Positions 22,815 to 35,546 of a stretch of DNA of 64,000 nucleotides are shown here, one piece after another; within the stretch, counting starts at the first letter, position 1, and every line of letters starts with the position of its first letter. Both the position numbers and the translations under genes were made by a program. The notes under the pieces were generated by a model that saw only the letters and a list, made by a program, of their open reading frames with translations, ran no database searches and had not been told where the DNA came from. This stretch comes from Aquila chrysaetos chrysaetos (taxonomy: Eukaryota > Chordata > Aves > Accipitriformes > Accipitridae): NCBI RefSeq assembly GCF_900496995.4, contig NC_044010.1, forward strand, positions 930,001 to 994,000, read 5' to 3'.

Positions 22815-25800
22815 GAACATTGATTTCCATTTCATTTTAACTCCCCTCTCTTATTAAACTGGTTTAATTTCCTTCTTCACTTATTTTAATAATACCTGCC
22901 TCTCTGAGGGATAGGAGGAGGAGAGCTGAGGTAGTGAGCGGTCTTGCTCCAGGGAATAATGCCCACAGGACCAAGTCTGGCCTGGAGAACATCTGCTTGG
23001 GAGAGGGGCTGGCAGGCCCTCGCTCCTTCCAGTACCGAGCCCCAGCAGGCAATGGCTGCAGAGAGCTCTCCACCAGGCTGGCACTGGCATGACACAGGAG
23101 GAAACCGAAATTAAAAAAAAACAGAACAAAAAAACTCAGCAACCGCTACAGATGTAGAGTAGGCCATCTCCCTCTCTCAGTGCGTTCCTCTGCCTCTTTC
23201 ATGCAGTGTGGTTTTCTTGTTTTCTTCTCTCGCTCTTGCTTGTGGCTGTGCTTTTGATCTGGCAGCAGCTCGCTCTGCCGGGTCGGGGGGGCCCTCCCAG
23301 CCATCCAGCCCCACAAGGTCTCCACACCTCAGCCGCTGCTGCTGCACTGCATTTCCCCTTGCAGTGCCAGCCAGGCGGCAGCTGAGGGACACAGCCACCT
23401 CTTGTCCCCGCACATCAAGCAGTTGGGCTTGGTTTGGGGGCTCTGGGTTACAGAGGATCACCTCTCTCTCAGTTTAAACATCTAAAGCAAAGCTGATCTG
23501 GCTCTTTTACCGAGTAGCGGTTTCTCTGAAATTACTTATTAACATTAAAGCAAACATATGTGAGCAGCAGGCAGGGTAAGAGACCAAATGCAACAAAAAC
23601 GGCCAGCAGAGAGCAAAGAGAGGGTAGCAGTGAAGGTCATTTCACGGCCCCCACTGTCCCCCCGAGACTGGCCGACCCTGCTTTCATTTCCCCTTGAGCG
23701 TGTCTGGCCGTTCGTCTGAGAGTGGCTGCCACCCTTCGGAGCTGCTGCAAGAGGGATGTGCCGGAGCAGGGTCCACCGGGTGAAAGCTGCCGATCCACCC
23801 GGAGACAGGTCCCACCATCAAGACGGGGCAGGGCGGCGAGGCCACCGTCTCAGCGCCAGCCGAGCTCTCTTCAGCCATAAAGTCCCCCTGGCCTAGCCGT
23901 GTGCCTGGACCCATGTGGAGGCCATGAGAAACGGCTCCATCTCCACAGCCCGGGCTGCTCCCTAACGGCTTCTAACCCCTCCGGCAGCCTAAGGGGAAGC
24001 CAAGACTGGCCTTTGCCTCACGGACATTTCAGCACTTGCTTTCTGAGCTTTTCTTCCTCTGCCTAGCCCCATTCCTTTCCTCCTAACCCTCCTCTTTTGG
24101 GCTCCGCAAACCATCTTTCATCACTGGAGGCTGTGACTAGCAAAGGCACTGAGATGACCGCTGAAGTCAGGCCCTCCATCGCCCTCCCAAGCCATGTGCA
24201 TGCTTGGGATGATGTTCAGGTATCATTAACATAGCTGCCAAAATAGGAACAGCGAGATCTTACCATGCAATTTACCTGATGCACAGCCCAGACTGGAAAA
24301 GGGTCTATGTATATTGATGAGGTCAGCACAGCAAAATGGCGTATATCTGCCCGTTCAGAGCAAAAATGCATCCCTCCTTAATTTTGTCCCTGGTGAATAC
24401 AGGGTTGCCACACGAGGCTGTAGCAGATCGGGTGGGCACCATCCCTGGGCACCCAAGAACCACGAGCAGGAGCGGGACAGATGCTCAATTTAGATGAGGC
24501 AAGCCCTGTCGTACTGCAGGCAGCTTTGGCAGCCATATTTGTGAAACACTGGGGAGGATAAAAGGAAAGTCTGCAAATCGATTTGAGGCTAATGTGCACC
24601 AGGGCTTTAAGAGGACTGCTCAGTTTATAGTGGAGAACATTAAGTAGTAACCTGTGCTCAACCTTAATGCACCGTGTAGTGGAATATCTGAGGTGGCTGA
24701 CAAAGGTTGAGTAGGATACACCACCTGAAAGTTGAAAAATTCAGCCAGAAATGAAACTCCTCTTTTCAACACTGTGGCAGCCTATGGAAGGGGAAGGCAA
24801 GTCTCTTTTCTGATGTCCTTAAATTGAAAAGATCCCTCTTTCGCCAAGAAATCCTGCTCACTCAGCCCTGAGCTGGTGGATCAGGCTGCATCAGCAGCCG
24901 GTGTCAGGCAGTGAGCCAGTCAGCCTGGATTAGCAGAATAGACCCCTCTGGTCTCAGCACGTACAGATGTAAGCAGACGTCCCTAGTTTGCTAGAGACCG
25001 GCATCTTCTTATTTTTCAGGCTTCTTTTAGAATAAAGTTCCCCTTCCTAGGGGGCACGTGGAGAAGGTAATAGCAAGTGGCAGCTGGTGGAGGGCTGTTC
25101 CCCAGTGCATTTCCAGCCCTTGGAGATATATGGTCACCAGTGACAGGCCCTCATATTGGACATTTTTCCCTATATGTGGGTTTAAAAGATCTGTGAGATC
25201 CCCAGGCTCTAAGGCGGGTTAAGCTTTTCATAGATCCCTTTTTTTTGCCCCTCTCAGGGAAAAATCTGGGGAGACAAGCACTTCTTAGTTAAAACTAAAA
25301 GGCCTTGGTGAATTGCACAGCCAGAAGTATTATCGAGTCAAAGGTTCAAGATGGTTTTACATCAGACCTTTAAGTGGGGCAAAACCAATCCGCCCATGCC
25401 GAAACAGCAACTCGTGTGGAATAGTAAAGTTCGTAACATTAAAAAAAATGAAAACAGATTGGCCTCTTTTCTCAGAGAAAGAAAGAAAGAAAGTTTCCTT
25501 ACCTCTTTTCCTTCCTCTCTGTCTCTGTGTTTCTGTCTCCTTGTGTTTGTCACCTGCCGTAATTGATCTCACCCAGCTACAGCTGAAACAAAAGAAGAAC
25601 GAAGTTGATGTTCAGAAAGCAGCTCAACAGACGTCGGTCTTGATGTCTCCTCCTCTCCAGCTGGAGCGTCAGCAAGGTCTTGCTGCCAGTCCAGGTTCTG
25701 CTGACATCCGCCAACTTCTCTAGGTAGAGGGTGATTTTCCAAATGCACGTGATTTCAACTCTGGGTGTGAACAGAAATGGAGACCATAACGGAAGGCGAT

Positions 25801-26210
25801 ATATTGCAGCGCCTGGGGAGAATGAGTGTGTAAAACAGAGAGAGCCTATTGGCCATATGGCAGCTGATGGGAGGCCGTAACAGGGCTGAAACTTAAAAGG
25901 GAACTGTTGGAAACCAGTTCTGCTCTACTGACAAAGAAAGCTCGCAAATTATCGTGTTAGCTGAGCAGATCTGGACCCAGCCTGTGCCTCTGATACTCTG
26001 TAAGAGCAAGCCGACCTCCATTTCCCAGCCTGTCTCCTGCATCACCGCTAAGAGAAGACACCTCTGAGGAGTGGGCCACGGACCTGACCCCAGGGGTTGC
26101 ACAGGGATAATAACAGAGGGAGAGGGGATCACTGATGATATGTTAGGGGCACCTGTCTCTGGAGTATGGCTGAGATTTGGGGTGAGATGAGAGAATATTT
26201 TCTTTATAGC
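22815..26210. other. Intergenic stretch
   Basis: No gene was recognised. A CT-rich tract lies at about 25,480-25,550. Other open frames are short and lack domain features. Confidence 0.55.
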
Positions 26211-27427
26211 AGTGGTGGGTTGACCTTGGCTGGTCGCCAGCTTCCAACACAACCGCTCTCTCACTCCCCCTCCTCAGCAAGGCAGAGGAAGAAGATAAGA
26301 TGAAAAAAACCTCATGGGTCAAGGCAAGGACAGGTAGATCACTCACCAGTTACTGTCATGGGCAAAACAGACTTGGCTTGGGGAAGATTAATTTAATTTA
26401 TGGCCAATTAAAAACAGAGTAGGATAGTGAGAAATAAAAACAAAACTAAAAACACCTTTCCCCACCCACCTTTTCTTCCCAGGCTCAACTTCACACCTGA
26501 CTCTTCTGCACCTCCTTCCTCCCCCCCAGCGTTGCAGGGGAAGAGGTGGTGGGGGTTGTGGTCAGTTTGTAGCACTTGGTGTCTGCCATTCCTTCCTGCT
26601 CATGCTGTTCCCCTGCTGCACCATGGGGTTCTTCATAAAGGGCTCCAATGCGGGTCCTTCCCATGGGCTGCAGTTCTTCATGTTCATCTCGACATAAGAA
26701 AGACATTTTTTACAGTGAGAACAATCAGTCAGTGGAACAACCTCCCCAGGGACGTGGTAGAATCCCCATTGCTGGAGGCTTTCAAGATGTGATTGGACAG
26801 GGAGCTAGATAAACTCATCTAGGGCCCCTTTCCCATGAAAGGCTGGACCAGGTGATCTTTCGAGGTCCTGTCCAGCCTGGGCTGTTCTATGATTTGACAA
26901 TTCTAACTGCTCCAGTGTGGGTCCTCCACAGGCCACAGCTCCTGCCAGAAAACCTGCTCCAGCGTGGGCTTCTCTCCACAAGCCACAGCTCCTGCCAGGA
27001 CCCTGTTCCAGCGCAGACTCTCCAGGGTCTGTGGTGTGGATATCTGCTCCAACGTGGACCTCCATGGGCTGCAGGGGACAACCTGCATCACCGTGGTCTT
27101 CTCCAGGGGCGGCAGGGAGATCTCTGCTCCGGTGCCTGGATGGATCACCTCCTCCCCCTCCTTCTTCACTGATCTTGGTGTCTGCAGGGCTGTTTCTCTC
27201 ACATCTTCTCAATCCTCTCTCACAGCTGCTGTGCTGTGTTTTTTACCCTTTCTTAAATATGTTATCACAAAGGCACCACAGGCATCCCTGATTGGCTCAG
27301 CTTTGGCCTGCGGTGGGTCTGTTTTGGGGCTGGCTGAATATAGCTCTGACTAACAGGAGGTCAGCTCCTGCTCACATCTCACAGAAGCCCCTCTACTACC
27401 AAAACCTTGCCATGCAAACCCAATACA
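26211..27427 (-). mobile_element. Solo ERV-type LTR, related to the inverted pair, split by a CR1
   Basis: Read on the minus strand it starts TGTATTGGGTTTGCATGG and ends near GGTCAACCCACCA. It carries the same internal units as the 21.3-22.8 kb arms (for example the purine block ahead of 'ggaggaggtga'). It contains a polyadenylation-like stretch near 26,390-26,440. A CR1 fragment interrupts it at about 26,692-26,897. No second LTR or internal retroviral genes are visible, so it is a solo LTR. A target-site duplication was not found. Confidence 0.75.
26692..26897 (+). mobile_element. CR1 LINE 3' end nested in the LTR
   Basis: The segment reads 'ggaacaacctccccaggga', 'gctggaggctttcaagatg', 'ggctggaccaggtgatct' and ends 'ctgttctatgattt', the standard 3' terminus of avian CR1. 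LTR text resumes on both sides of it ('cagttcttcatg' left, 'aactgctccagtgtggg' right). Confidence 0.8.
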
Positions 27428-27901
27428 AGGTTATTCTTAGGTAACCTGTACTGCTACTGAATCTCAGCTGTTTCCCTTCTCTGTAGGGTGGAGGAGGGGG
27501 CTTTTGTGGTTTTCCACCCACATTTGGTGTCTTTCTCTCCGAATCCCAGCCTCAGCCAAGACGGCGGAAACCCACTGAGCCCCAGACGTGTCTGAGATTT
27601 CATCTCTGTGCCACCCACTCTTCTCCTCCTGGCAGTGACTTGCCCCTTTGTCTGGAGGACAGGGGTGCAAGACGCAACCAGGCTTTGGAGGAGCAGGGAC
27701 AGACAAACTCATGGAGGAGCAGGGACAGACAGCACCGAGGTTCATAATGTGCTACCAGGTGTGAAAGGAACAGCACTGATCAGGCCTCAGGTGCAACAGC
27801 TGGTCCATTAGTTGTCTTTTTGGAGAAAGATGAAGCTGTCCCATCACGAGGAAAGAGCCACCTGCGTGAGACAGAAACTTCCCAGTGTGGGACACAGGCT
27901 A

Positions 27902-27942
27902 CGGGACAGGATGGAATGGGACGGGATGGGATGGGACGGGCA
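27902..27942 (+). repeat. Short GGGAT/GGGAC tandem run
   Basis: About seven units of a pentamer alternating GGGAT, GGGAC and near variants form a small simple repeat. Confidence 0.8.
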
Positions 27943-28544
27943 TCCGCTTTGCCAGTGTCCAGAGCCTGTGAAAGCCCTGTTCCGAGACACGGCTCTCCTG
28001 CAAGAGCCTGCTGCATCACATCGGTATCTTCAAAACACCCTCACATGCCTGCAAATAGAAATGTCCGTTCTGGTCCCTAGCTGCCAGAGTGGGGCTATCC
28101 TGGGAAAAACAGAGCTAAGAAAAGTCAGATTGGGGTTGTAAGACCCTGGTGTCTCAGGGCTTGGGGCTCTGGGGCATTGAGCTGATGCTTCAGTTGGCAT
28201 GGATTCCAGCTTGCATTTTGTCTCCCCAGCATTCTGTAATGCAGAAACACTGGCTTGTTTTTAAACAGTTGGTTTATGTCATTGCAAATATCTACCAGAA
28301 ATAGCATTCCCTGAAGGGGTAAAGCTTCCAAAACGCACTTGAACTTGCTGCAGAGTTGCAAGGAGAAGCAGGGCTGTGGGTCTGAGGTGACAAAACTGCG
28401 GGCTTGCCCCCGCCCCCGACCTATTCTGACCCCAGGGAAGGGATTCAGGAGGGAGCCTCATGTCTCAGAGCTGCTACAGCTGTGTGGTGAACAGGTACCT
28501 CTGGGACTGAGGGTCACAGCGTGCAGTGACGTGTTTGTATCACT

Positions 28545-28800
28545 TTCATCCAAGCATCTCAAAGCACTTTGCAAGCATTAATTAAACATCAGAATCCAAA
28601 AGGGATGAATAATATTAGCCAGCCAGTCTCTCTTCTGAATGTAATATTTCTCATAAATATTCAACTGGTTTTTAAATTCCACGCCAGTCTGGTTCGCACC
28701 TCGCTGGGACAGTTGCTGTACTGCACCCGTGGGGAAAGTGGGTCTTATCCAGCATCACATGCTGACCCTGTGGCAGAGTGAGAAGAAGAGCCCGAGCACT
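28545..28800 (+). repeat. Ancient SINE-like relic
   Basis: 'atctcaaagcactttgcaag' with 'cattaattaa' following, and later 'cgtggggaaagtgggtc' and 'ctgtggcagagtgag', follow the order of amniote core-SINE/MIR-type elements. It is heavily decayed. Confidence 0.4.
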
Positions 28801-28999
28801 ACACACCGCTCCCCCCCAGCCAGGTTTGTGGCTGTCATGTTTCCCTGTTTTCTCCCCTGCAGAGACACTCCCCACCCACCCCGCGCTGCCTCTCTTTGCT
28901 CTAATCCCATCACCAGCAATATTTTCGCAAACGGGGGTTGGCAAGTAACAGATTCTTGTGGACCTCAGTGGAGAGAGGAGGCTTCCAGGCTATGCTGGG

Positions 29000-29770
29000 T
29001 GGAGGTCACAGTCTGCAGGGACACGAAGTCTCTCTGCGGAAAAGGGAGAAAAGGATCTCAGAAATCAGGTGTTGAGAAGGACCTTCTACTGACTCCAGTG
29101 GAAAGCCAAGAAACCTCCAGAGATGGTCTCCTTAAAACCAAGTTCCCTGCACGTCAGTGAGGGCTAGGAGTGTGCCTGTGAACTCTGATGGGTAAAGGGT
29201 ACCCAGATGTAAAAAAATTAGCGATTGCTCAGTGGTACTGGAGAGAAGGAAGGACAAGTGTTGAACACAGCGTGAAAAACCGTATCTTCAGGCACCTGAA
29301 TGTCAGCGGCTTCAAAGGCCAGGAGCTTTCTCTTTGCAACAGAATAGCTGACACCTGTTGAGCTTGTTGAGGGGCATTTCTGAGACTAGGCATGGAGAGC
29401 CAGAAACAACCAGCCATCTGGCGAGGAGGCCTGGTGATTTGCCCCAGCACAGCTGCGTGCCTCGGAAAGGAGGAAGGCTCCTAGGTTGTACTGAGGGGGA
29501 AACACCTTTCTGCAGGTGCCTGGAGTCTTTCTGCAGAAGGTTAAATTGGGAAGAAAGGACTCTCCAAGCAGATCTCATGAAGGTTCATTTGCTGATCACG
29601 GTGGAAAATCAGGAAATCTCCAGAGATGTTCTTCACGAGCAAGGGGTCCCCTGTATTTTGGCAGGAGGTGTGAAGTCTGATGGAGGAAGACTAGCCAGAT
29701 GAGCCGGGATGTCGGGGACTGCTCGGGGGCACTGGAGAGAGGGATGGTCCAAGAACCACCAACTGCAAAA
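29000..29770 (+). repeat. Diverged tandem duplication, unit about 460 bp
   Basis: Two blocks, about 29,000-29,280 and 29,450-29,770, share ordered matches. Examples are 'aacctccagagatggtctcc' with 'aatctccagagatgttcttc', 'gctcagtggtactggagaga' with 'gctcgggggcactggagaga', and the gaggaggct/ggaggaaggct region. The similarity is partial, so the duplication is old. Confidence 0.5.
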
Positions 29771-32704
29771 GTGCGTCACCAAAAGTGACAGGGGCTGAAG
29801 TCAGCCTAAACAAAACCAAGCCGATGTTAAAGACGTGTCAGAAATGCAACGGGCAGGAGAGGAGGTGGCTGGGGGAGTTTTTGAGGACCTGTACGGGACG
29901 GGTATAACTTACTATCTGCCTATTCACAGCCTTGGCAAAAGGAAGGGGGAGAAATTGTTACGACGCACAACCGGCGGCGTTTAATCCGTACAGAGGGTCT
30001 GGAATATCCCGCTGGAAGCACCCTGAGGCTCGGAGCATTAAAGCGGGATGCAATCCAACAGCACACGCCGTAAGGTTTTGCTTCTGAGTACTCATCACAA
30101 GCATTTCTGCTTTTAACTTCCCTAGCTGAAAGCGAAGGGAGAGAAGGACCCGGGCGTACGAACCGGTCACCGGAGAGCCGAGCGACGGGCGCCCGCAGCC
30201 CCAAGGGATCCAGTCATGGATGTCGCCCGAGAGCGCAAGGGCGGCTGGGCGGGAAATCCCCGCCCCGCGTGGACACTAGATGGCGGCAGAAAGCCGGCCC
30301 GAGGGGAGTCAGCCGCCTCAGGCTGAGGGGGGGAGAGGAGAAGGGACAACCAGGGCCGGCCAGCCCCGGCCGCGGGTCCCCCCCTTCCCGCCCCGGCCGA
30401 CCGACCGCCGTCACCCCCTCAGCCCAGGTGCCCTCCTCACAGGGCCGCCGCCATGAGGCCCAAGGCTTTGCCACCACGTAGCCGGGGTTTTGGGGCTGTG
30501 GAGCCGGGGCGGTGGGGGACATGACACACACTTTGGGGGGGGCCCTGGGTGCCTGCGGTCCCCCCGGGTGTGAGATTTTGAAGGGCCTGAGCGGAGGGTG
30601 CCGGCTGAGCTCCTGCCAGCCCCCAGAGCTTGTTAGGGAGTCTGCTGGTGCCTCCTCCTCGGACAGAAAACCTGCGTCGTTTTCCGTGAAAAAAGGGGGA
30701 TGCTGACCGGGTGACGAGAGAGGAAGACATCCAGTGTTTGTAAAAGAAGAGGAACATGAGAAACCTCGATAAGAACCAGAACTAATAAGTCCTGCCAAGA
30801 GCGGCCCTTGTGCATCACCTCCTGCCATTCTTCCCAGGCACAGAGCGTGGCCCATGTCCTCTTACCCCAAAACCCCCAAAACCCATCCCTCCGGGCGGGA
30901 GTGACATCCATTTCAGACTACCCCATATGACGGCTTTTGGAGTGAGTTGCACTGAACTGGCAGGCCAGCAAGACGGAAACCTAGGAGCAGAAGCTCTTGA
31001 GCATGATGGAGGCAACAACTCCGTGACGACTGTCCCAGGTGCCTCGGATCTCACTGGGCGGCACACGATGCAGCGTTCCCGTAAGGAACTTGGTTTGAGG
31101 GAACCTTTGGAAGGCAAACTGAAGGACCCCAGATATCTTGGTTTTATTCACTGCTGCATCAAAGCGTGGAAGGAATCCAAGCAGAGTAGGAAGGCATGAG
31201 TTGTTTTGGGGTTTTTCTCCAGAATTGGTGCTGATATTGTTCCCACCAATTTGCCAAGCAGATGCAAAACTCAGTGTGCCTTATTGTCCTAGGTAATTCG
31301 AGAGCTGGTTCTAATTTTTTATTATTTTTAAAAGGCAGTGCAGAATGTACCGAAACCACAGTAGATGTGTTGTTTCTAGTTGCTGCTTTGTCAGATGACA
31401 CTGATCGCTAGCACTTACTTAGCCTCTTACTTGAAATCCCTCAGAAGTCCTGGATGCAGAACATCTGGACCTAGTTATGATTTTCTTTTCTGATAGTGCT
31501 GGTCTTTCTTATCAAAAAAAGATTAATTTGGAATTGAAGAACCTCTTCCCATTCCTTTTGGAGGAGTCAAATGCAAAGCAATTTGCATGCATGACAGTTT
31601 CTTTGCCTTCCTCTGCCAAAAGGGAATCCACTGGATTTCCTGTGTTTTTCTCAAGTTTTCTGCTTCTGGTATGTTGAAAATATTTATCTGATTTTTGCAC
31701 CTGTAGCTCTATCCTTGTGGAAAAGCATCAGGTTTCTTTCCTTTGTATGACATTTGTTTTATTTGCTGTTCCTACTTAGTGACTCCACTTGGGACAGATT
31801 TCCAGATTTGTTTGCCTTATTGTACAGGCTCTTGGTCCTTCCACTTTAACTCTACTGATTTGCCTTATGCCATTTTGATTCAGAAATATTTTCATACTTC
31901 CTAGTGTTGCTCCATTCTTTCTCCTGCAGCATTTGGGAGGTAAAGCTTCCTGTGGCCATAGGCAGTTATTTCTGCATTAGTGGCGGCTGGCTTTCGAGCA
32001 TTTTTCCTTGAGGTCTGTCAAACAAGGCAGCTCAGCGGCCACGCTTGTCACTTTTGGCGGTGCCTGTATTTTGTCAGTAATGCTCATCTGCTTGAAGTGC
32101 TCTGCTGGTGACAAAAGCAAGACTGCAACATCTGTGAAGCTTCAGATATCATTCTCAGCACTTCAGAGCTGGTGGAATTTGCATGTGTATTTATACACAA
32201 CCATGTCTGAAGCCTTGTAGCCTTTGTAGATGGTGTCACCCTAACCTACACAAATTATACACCTCAGCCACCGTTGTCCGCTCCATTACAAAGAAAGTAT
32301 TTTCAGGACCTGCTACAGGTATTATAACGGTTGTGGAGGTGCCTATTGCATACCCAGGTCTTGCAGTGTAACCATACATAATTGCGTGAATGCCTTTGGT
32401 CAGACTGGCTCCAAGTATCATCAGTTCTTGGTGGAGATTCATGAAGCAAGGGTAACTGTACTACAGTAAATAATCCAGTGCTCAGCTTGTGTTTTACATC
32501 TTGAACAGCTTGCACCTTCTTCTTGTCCCCTTGGAGCTGCAGGGCTGACCAGGGCAATGGATTGACCCTGCACAGGGGCAAGTAGGACAGCTCTTCTGTG
32601 CGCCTGAGACTGTCCCTGGGGTGGAAAGCAAGGAGGAGGAGGAGAAGGAGGAGAATTAAACTGCCAGTTGTCATCAGAGGCAGCTGTGGGGCCCAAAAGT
32701 ATCT

Positions 32705-33860
32705 GCATTAAGACATGAGTTACTAGTGTTCAAGGAGGTAAGCAGCAAGAAGGCCAAGTATGTAGATGGCACAAAGCTATTTAAAATTGTCAGAGGGCTA
32801 GAGAATGACAAGAGCTTTGGAGACACGTAAGAAAGCTGTGCTCATCAGCAACAGGAAGGCAAATGAAATTCAGCATCAGTGTTCCCAAAGTCATGTAGCT
32901 GGAGGGAAAATGTAAACTGCATAAATACTTCTAGGCTTTGGCTTACTGTAACTGTACCAGGTCAGGCAAGAGCCCCAGGCATCACAACAGGCATTCCACT
33001 GAGGACACAGTGAACAGCTCGGTACAAGCTCATTGTTGTTCAGTGGGGAACTACAGTCAGAAGAGCAGACAAGAGGTCGGGAGCTGTGAAGGGCAGGATG
33101 GAAGTAACGCGGAGAAAAGCACCATGCCTCCATGTAAGCCAGCACTGCTCCCCCACCGGACTGCTGCCTCCTCTTCCAGAACAAAGGATTCAGGGAGAGT
33201 TGACCATGCATAGAGATGGGCCTGAGAAAACTGTCAGGGAGAAGGTCCCCAAAATCTGGGGTTTGTTACCTGAAAAGCAATGAGCCAGGAGGGGATGGGG
33301 AAATAAGGAAAAAGAGATGTGATAAAAGGCAGTAGAATAATGACTGTCCAAGAGACGATAGATTGGGAGTCCCTCTTCTTCCAGCCTTTGTGACTGGAGA
33401 AAAGAAAACAGATGATGAAAGCGGAAAGCTTCGAATTCAAAACCGATAAAGAGGAACAGTTTTCACACAATGAATAAGCAGGCCCAAGGACTGATTGCCA
33501 GAGGAAGTCAGAAAGTACAAGAAAACAGCAAGATTTAAAGACAGACCAGGCACATACCTGAGCAATGAGAACATCCAGGCTGGCAACAAACAATCCTGAA
33601 AGTATTACCTACAGGAGGAGAGAGCATCCCACTGTGTATGAGAAGAGAGAGCAAATCGCTGTCAGGCACTGAGAGAATATGATGTGGTTCTGCTGAATAT
33701 TGGATTGCCCCTTAGCCCCACTGGGGCTAACCCACCTTTTCTCTATCTCCAAAGCATCTGGCAGAGAGAGGAGACTGAGCTAGACAGATCACTCCAACCT
33801 GAAAAAATTGCAGCATTATCATTTGCCTAGGAAGATGCCTGGTACCAGGCTGGACTGCCC
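32705..33860 (+). mobile_element. Old CR1/L3-type LINE 3' region, interrupted
   Basis: The text includes 'gtagatggcacaaagctatt', 'aggaaggcaaatgaaattc', 'acacaatgaataagcaggcc', and the terminal 'ctggcagagagaggagactg' with 'agctagacagatcactcc'. This follows the 3' half of the CR1/L3 group in forward orientation. Foreign-looking sequence lies between about 32,960 and 33,290. Confidence 0.6.
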
Positions 33861-34894
33861 TGCCTTATGTTGGTTCTGTTTCAATGTCTGCCTGAAATTG
33901 CATGGGACAGTTGAAGCAGACAAGCATACCTTGCACCTCTGCTGCATTTCTCTAGGACTCAGTTGAGAAATGGGTATCATTTTCAATAAAATACATGGCT
34001 AGCTGAGTAGCTAAAGAGCTGTGGAGTCCATACATGCTTCCCAGAGTGGGCTAGCTGGGACTTTTTGGGTGCTTCTCCACTACCTGCAGTCTGAGGATCC
34101 CAGAGTACATTCATTACCTTTGTGCCTGAACCTCTTGTCGGGGGGAAGGTGAGAGCCACACAGCAAGAAGGCCTCTTCATGTGCCTACTGAAATAATGAA
34201 AAGCTGGCCTGCTAGTGAAGCCCTCTACTCAAGTCAAGAGAATCTTCCATCCTAAATATTGAGAGCTTAATTTTTGTACCACCACCTCCTTGAGCAGCTA
34301 CAGCCTGGGGACACATATGGGAGAAATTACTTGTGTGACTCTCTTTACTAGTGAGGCTTTCTTCTGGGGTGGCATGCAATGACTGTTCAAAAGCAATACC
34401 GCAGTCCTCCATGGCTCTTTGGAGAGGAGGTGAAGAGCATTCTCTGACTACATGAAACCTAAACACTTTGAAAGTCTTGAGAGAAGGGACCTGGCGGACT
34501 CACGCTTACGTTACTAAGTACATCTTTAGCAGGAGGAAAGTGACAGAGAGCCCTAACATCAGTTGAAGATCTATCAGGAAAATGTGAGGACTAAAGGAAT
34601 AAATGAAGGAATGAACAGGGACAGCCAGACAGGAGAAAAAAAAAAGGCTCTGAAGCACAGCAAAAAGGAGAGACTGAATCTGTGATTCTTTCTTCTCTAG
34701 TGGCATTTAATTTCCCCTTCCCCACTGTGAAAATGTCAGCAATTAACTGGCAACTTCAGTAAAACAGAACTGAAAGAGAAGGCAGCAAAGTCCTTAGAAG
34801 TTGCTTCTCACAGGCAGAGGTACACCCGGCACCATCAATAGGCGCAATCCTCTACGAGCACACGCAGAAGCCAGCAGGTTTTTTGTCAGACAGA

Positions 34895-34900
34895 TTTATT
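34895..34900 (-). terminator. LAG3: LAG3 poly(A) signal AATAAA
   Basis: AATAAA lies on the minus strand 536 nt downstream of the LAG3 stop. It implies a 3'UTR of about 34,875-35,435 in the last exon. Confidence 0.6.
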
Positions 34901-35435
34901 TTAGGTTCTAAAATGAGTTTCTAATAAAATAAAATGCTCAAAATGTGCAACATGTACAGTCCTCTGTGGGGTACCCTCTGCCACTGAATGAGCTTAAGAG
35001 AAGGGCAGAGCGGGGAGAGGGAGAAGAAAGCGGGCAGGGAGGAGAAAACGCCATCAGGCTGCAGGGGAGCTGGGTTCCAGCCATCTCCGGCATGTAAGTG
35101 TCCCACCAGTGAAAGGTTGTGAGAGAGGCTGTGAAGGAGGGGCAAAGGGTGGGAGAGAGAAGTGGCACTGAAGCAGGGAATAGCTACTGGCTCAAATACT
35201 CCCAACAGCTCCAAAGCGTCTGCGCTGCCTGCCGCCTTACTGCAGCGGCGAGTCCTGTCTTGCTCTGGTACGCAACTTCCAGCCCCTCTTCAAGTACAGA
35301 GTTCCCACGGCCTCCTGCTATGTTCATGCCATCCCTAGACCCTCCTGAGAGGTCTGCATGGTGCCCATCTCTCTGCAGCATGGCACACAGAGTTTCATCC
35401 TCCCATGCAGACTGGGCCCAGTGTCCCTGCTCCCA

Positions 35436-35546
35436 TCAGCACTCAGTTTGCTGGATCTTCTCTTTCTGGTTTTCCTCCATCTCCTTCTTCCTCGGCACAG
35501 TGACTGCAACCATCCCTTCCAGCGCTGGGAAGGCAGGAGACCGTGC
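35436..35546 (-). CDS. LAG3: LAG3 cytoplasmic-tail exon
   Basis: The acceptor CTTTCTTCCCTTTCAG precedes 36 codons and TGA. The tail reads ARSPAFPALEG, then VPRKKEMEENQKEKIQQTEC. FPALE matches the membrane-proximal FSALE of human LAG3, and the charged stretch stands where KIEELE lies. The 2,455-nt intron before it makes it easy to miss. Phase 0 matches the preceding exon. Confidence 0.85.
   Translation of the reverse strand, partial: ARSPAFPALEGMVAVTVPRKKEMEENQKEKIQQTEC

Larger units (their letters stand above)
27428..32700. other. Intergenic stretch with decayed repeats
   Basis: No gene was recognised. It holds a short GGGAT/GGGAC-rich run at 27,902-27,942, a SINE-like relic near 28,550-28,800, a diverged duplication near 29.0-29.8 kb, and a GC-richer patch at about 30,160-30,450. 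A minus-strand frame at 32,303-32,674 is discussed under findings. Confidence 0.5.

Noticed and set aside
26805-27212. 135-codon minus-strand frame
   Set aside because: It reads through LTR internal units and part of the nested CR1. No coding signature beyond the repeat was seen.
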